Positions 62,486 through 64,000 of a stretch of DNA of 64,000 nt are shown piece after piece. Every line of letters starts with the position of its first letter. Within the stretch, counting starts at the first letter, position 1. The translations under genes and the position numbers were made by a program. The notes under the pieces were generated by a model that was given only the letters and a program-made list of their open reading frames with translations, was not told the DNA's origin and searched no databases. The DNA lies in assembly GCA_963978545.1 (NCBI GenBank), contig OZ021722.1, forward strand, positions 15,566,801 to 15,630,800, read 5' to 3'. This DNA comes from Linyphia triangularis (Eukaryota; Arthropoda; Arachnida; Araneae; Linyphiidae).

Positions 62486-64000
62486 GCAATTTTCTCGAAA
62501 ATAAAATTCTACATTGAAATTACATGGCGGACTATTCAATGAATAATTGTTCAAAAAGTAAAATTTTCAAAATTTGTTCCGTTTGGTGATATTGAAGCTT
62601 ATATATAGGAGAATCTCCAATTCCAATTTTATAACACTCACTAAATAAGAAGTGGGTCTATAGTTGGTTCAAAATGTGCAATTTTCTCAAAAATAAGATT
62701 TCGCCATTGGAAACACATGACGGACTGTTCAATGAATTATTGTTCAAAAAGTAAAATTTTCAAAATTTTTTCCGGTTTGTGATATTAAAGCTTATATATA
62801 GAAGAATCTCCAATTTCAATTTTATAACACTCACTAAATAAAAAGTGGGTCTATAGTTGGTTCAAAATGTGCAAATTTCTCAAAAATAATATTTCCCCAT
62901 TGAAAACACATGGCGGACTGTTCAATGAATTATTGTTCAAAAAGTAAAATTTTCAAAATTTTTTCCGGTTTGTGATATCGAAGCTCATATATAGGAGAAT
63001 CTCGAATTTGAATTTTATAACACTCACTAAATAAGAAGTGGGTCTAAAGTTGTTCCAAAAAGTGCGATTTTCTCAAAAATAAGATTTCGCCATTGAAAAC
63101 ACATGACGGACTATTCAATGAATAATTTTTCAAAAAGTAAAATTTTCAAAATTTGTTCCGGTGTGTGATATTGAAGCTTATATATAGGAGAATCTCCAAT
63201 TCCAATTTTATAACACTCACTAAATAAGAAGCGGGTCTATAGTTGGTTCAAAATGTGCAATTTTCTCAAAAATAAAATTTCACAATTGAAAACACATGGC
63301 GGACTGTTCAATGAATTATTGTTCAAAAAGTAAAATTTTCAAAATTTGTTCCGGTTTTTGATATTGAAGCTTATATATAGGAGAATCTCCAATTCCAATT
63401 TTATAACACTCACTAAATAAGAAGTGGGTCTATAGTTGGTTCAAAATGTGCAAATTTCTCAAAAATAAGATTTCGCCATTGGAAACACATGACGGACTAT
63501 TCAATGAATAATTTTTCAAAAAGTAAAATATTCAAAATTTGTTCCGGTGTGTGATATTGAAGCTTATGTATAGGAGAATCTCCAATTTCAATTTTATAAC
63601 ACTCACTAAATAAGAAGTGGGTCTAAAGTTGTTCCAAAAAGTGCAATTTTCTAAAAAATAGAATTTCCCTATTGAAAACACATGGCGGACTGTTCAATGA
63701 ATTATTGTTCAAAAAGTAAAATTTTCAAAAATTTTCCGGTTTGTGAAATTGAAGCTCATATATAGGAGAATCTCGAATTTGAATTTTATAACACTCACTA
63801 AATAAGATGTGGGTCTATAGTTGGTTCAAAATGTGCAATTTTCTCAAAAATAAGATTTCGCCATTGGAAACACATGACGGACTATTCAATGAATAATTTT
63901 TCAAAAAGTAAAATTTTCAAAATTTGTTCCGGTGTGTGATATTGAAGCTTATATATAGGAGAATCTCCAATTTCAATTTTATAACACTCACTAAATAAGA
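62486..64000. repeat. Monomer block M24 (about 7.6 monomers, runs off the window)
   Basis: The first monomers repeat the M0/M6/M12 series with TTAAAGCTT and AAATAAAAAG. An alpha L would be due near 63.4 kb on the usual 1662 bp step, but plain monomers continue instead, with private changes such as AATATTTCC, GTTTTTGATATT, AAAATATTC and GTGAAATTG. The window ends inside a monomer. Confidence 0.92.

Larger units (their letters stand above)
1..64000. repeat. Hierarchical satellite array filling the window
   Basis: Every part of the window is either a 193 bp monomer or the L insert that interrupts one. The monomer register can be followed by the recurring ATTCAATGAAT or GTTCAATGAAT start: 1, 194, 387, 580, then 1469 after the first L, and so on. 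All copies are in the same orientation. Distances between successive L copies equal 889 or 901 plus n x 193, apart from small indels I could locate. No unique sequence remains in which a gene could sit. GC is low: 54 of 193 bases in the first monomer. The array continues past both window edges. A nematode source is suggested only by the sequence style. Confidence 0.97.

Noticed and set aside
1..64000. CRISPR array or bacterial repeat system
   Set aside because: The repeats are 193 bp with no unique spacers between them, and no cas-like or other genes are present.
1..64000. Centromere satellite with CENP-B box
   Set aside because: I saw no sequence fitting the CENP-B box pattern in monomer or L. 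If the source is a nematode with holocentric chromosomes, a point or regional centromere would not be expected either. A centromere role cannot be claimed from this window.

Overview
The whole 64 kb is satellite DNA. I found no protein-coding gene, RNA gene, CRISPR array or recognisable transposon in it. Two building blocks fill the window. The first is an AT-rich monomer of 193 bp (54 G+C out of 193 in the first copy). The second is a longer insert, called L here, of about 704 bp (716 bp in a second length class). L interrupts one monomer at a fixed point, so the composite unit is 889 or 901 bp. I count 24 L copies and about 217 plain monomers, all head to tail in one orientation. Distances between successive L copies are explained almost to the base as one composite length plus a whole number of 193s, so nothing else needs to be placed in the window.

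The organism is very likely a eukaryote. Megasatellites of this kind are not a bacterial pattern. The run-rich AT style, with A and T runs spaced about 10 bp apart in parts of L, resembles noncoding DNA of Caenorhabditis-type nematodes. That assignment is inference from sequence style only.

There are four levels of organisation. (1) The 193 bp monomer comes in at least two linked-variant subfamilies, P and Q, plus a form R that leads into L. (2) L copies come in two length classes and six sequence classes, here named alpha, beta, gamma, delta, epsilon and zeta. (3) Short higher-order units occur: 1661 bp (one composite plus four monomers) and 1786 bp (nine monomers including a 244 + 191 bp length-variant pair). 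(4) A super-unit of about 18.7-18.9 kb carries the six L classes in fixed order. It is present as copy A (about 10.6-29.5 kb) and copy B (about 29.5-48.2 kb), which look almost identical. A third, internally shortened version runs from about 48.2 kb to 62.5 kb. The left flank (1-10.6 kb) has the order alpha, beta, gamma-like, alpha, delta, epsilon; it lacks zeta, has an extra alpha and reads as a rearranged relative.

Region by region: 1-13.7 kb is L-rich, with eight L copies. 13.7-22.1 kb is a block of 42 monomers without L, including three 244/191 variant pairs. 22.1-32.5 kb holds six L copies. 32.6-40.8 kb is the second L-free block, with 41 monomers. 40.8-53.5 kb holds seven L copies. 53.5-57.4 kb is a 19-monomer block. 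57.4-64 kb ends with three L copies and the most diverged monomers of the window (61.07-61.45 kb).

Function cannot be read from the sequence. What can be seen is how the array evolved: exact in-register loss of one 193 bp monomer, chimeric monomers at crossover points, patches of converted sequence, and recent duplication of an 18.7 kb block. Because copies A and B are nearly identical, an assembly error must be excluded before that last step is taken as biology.
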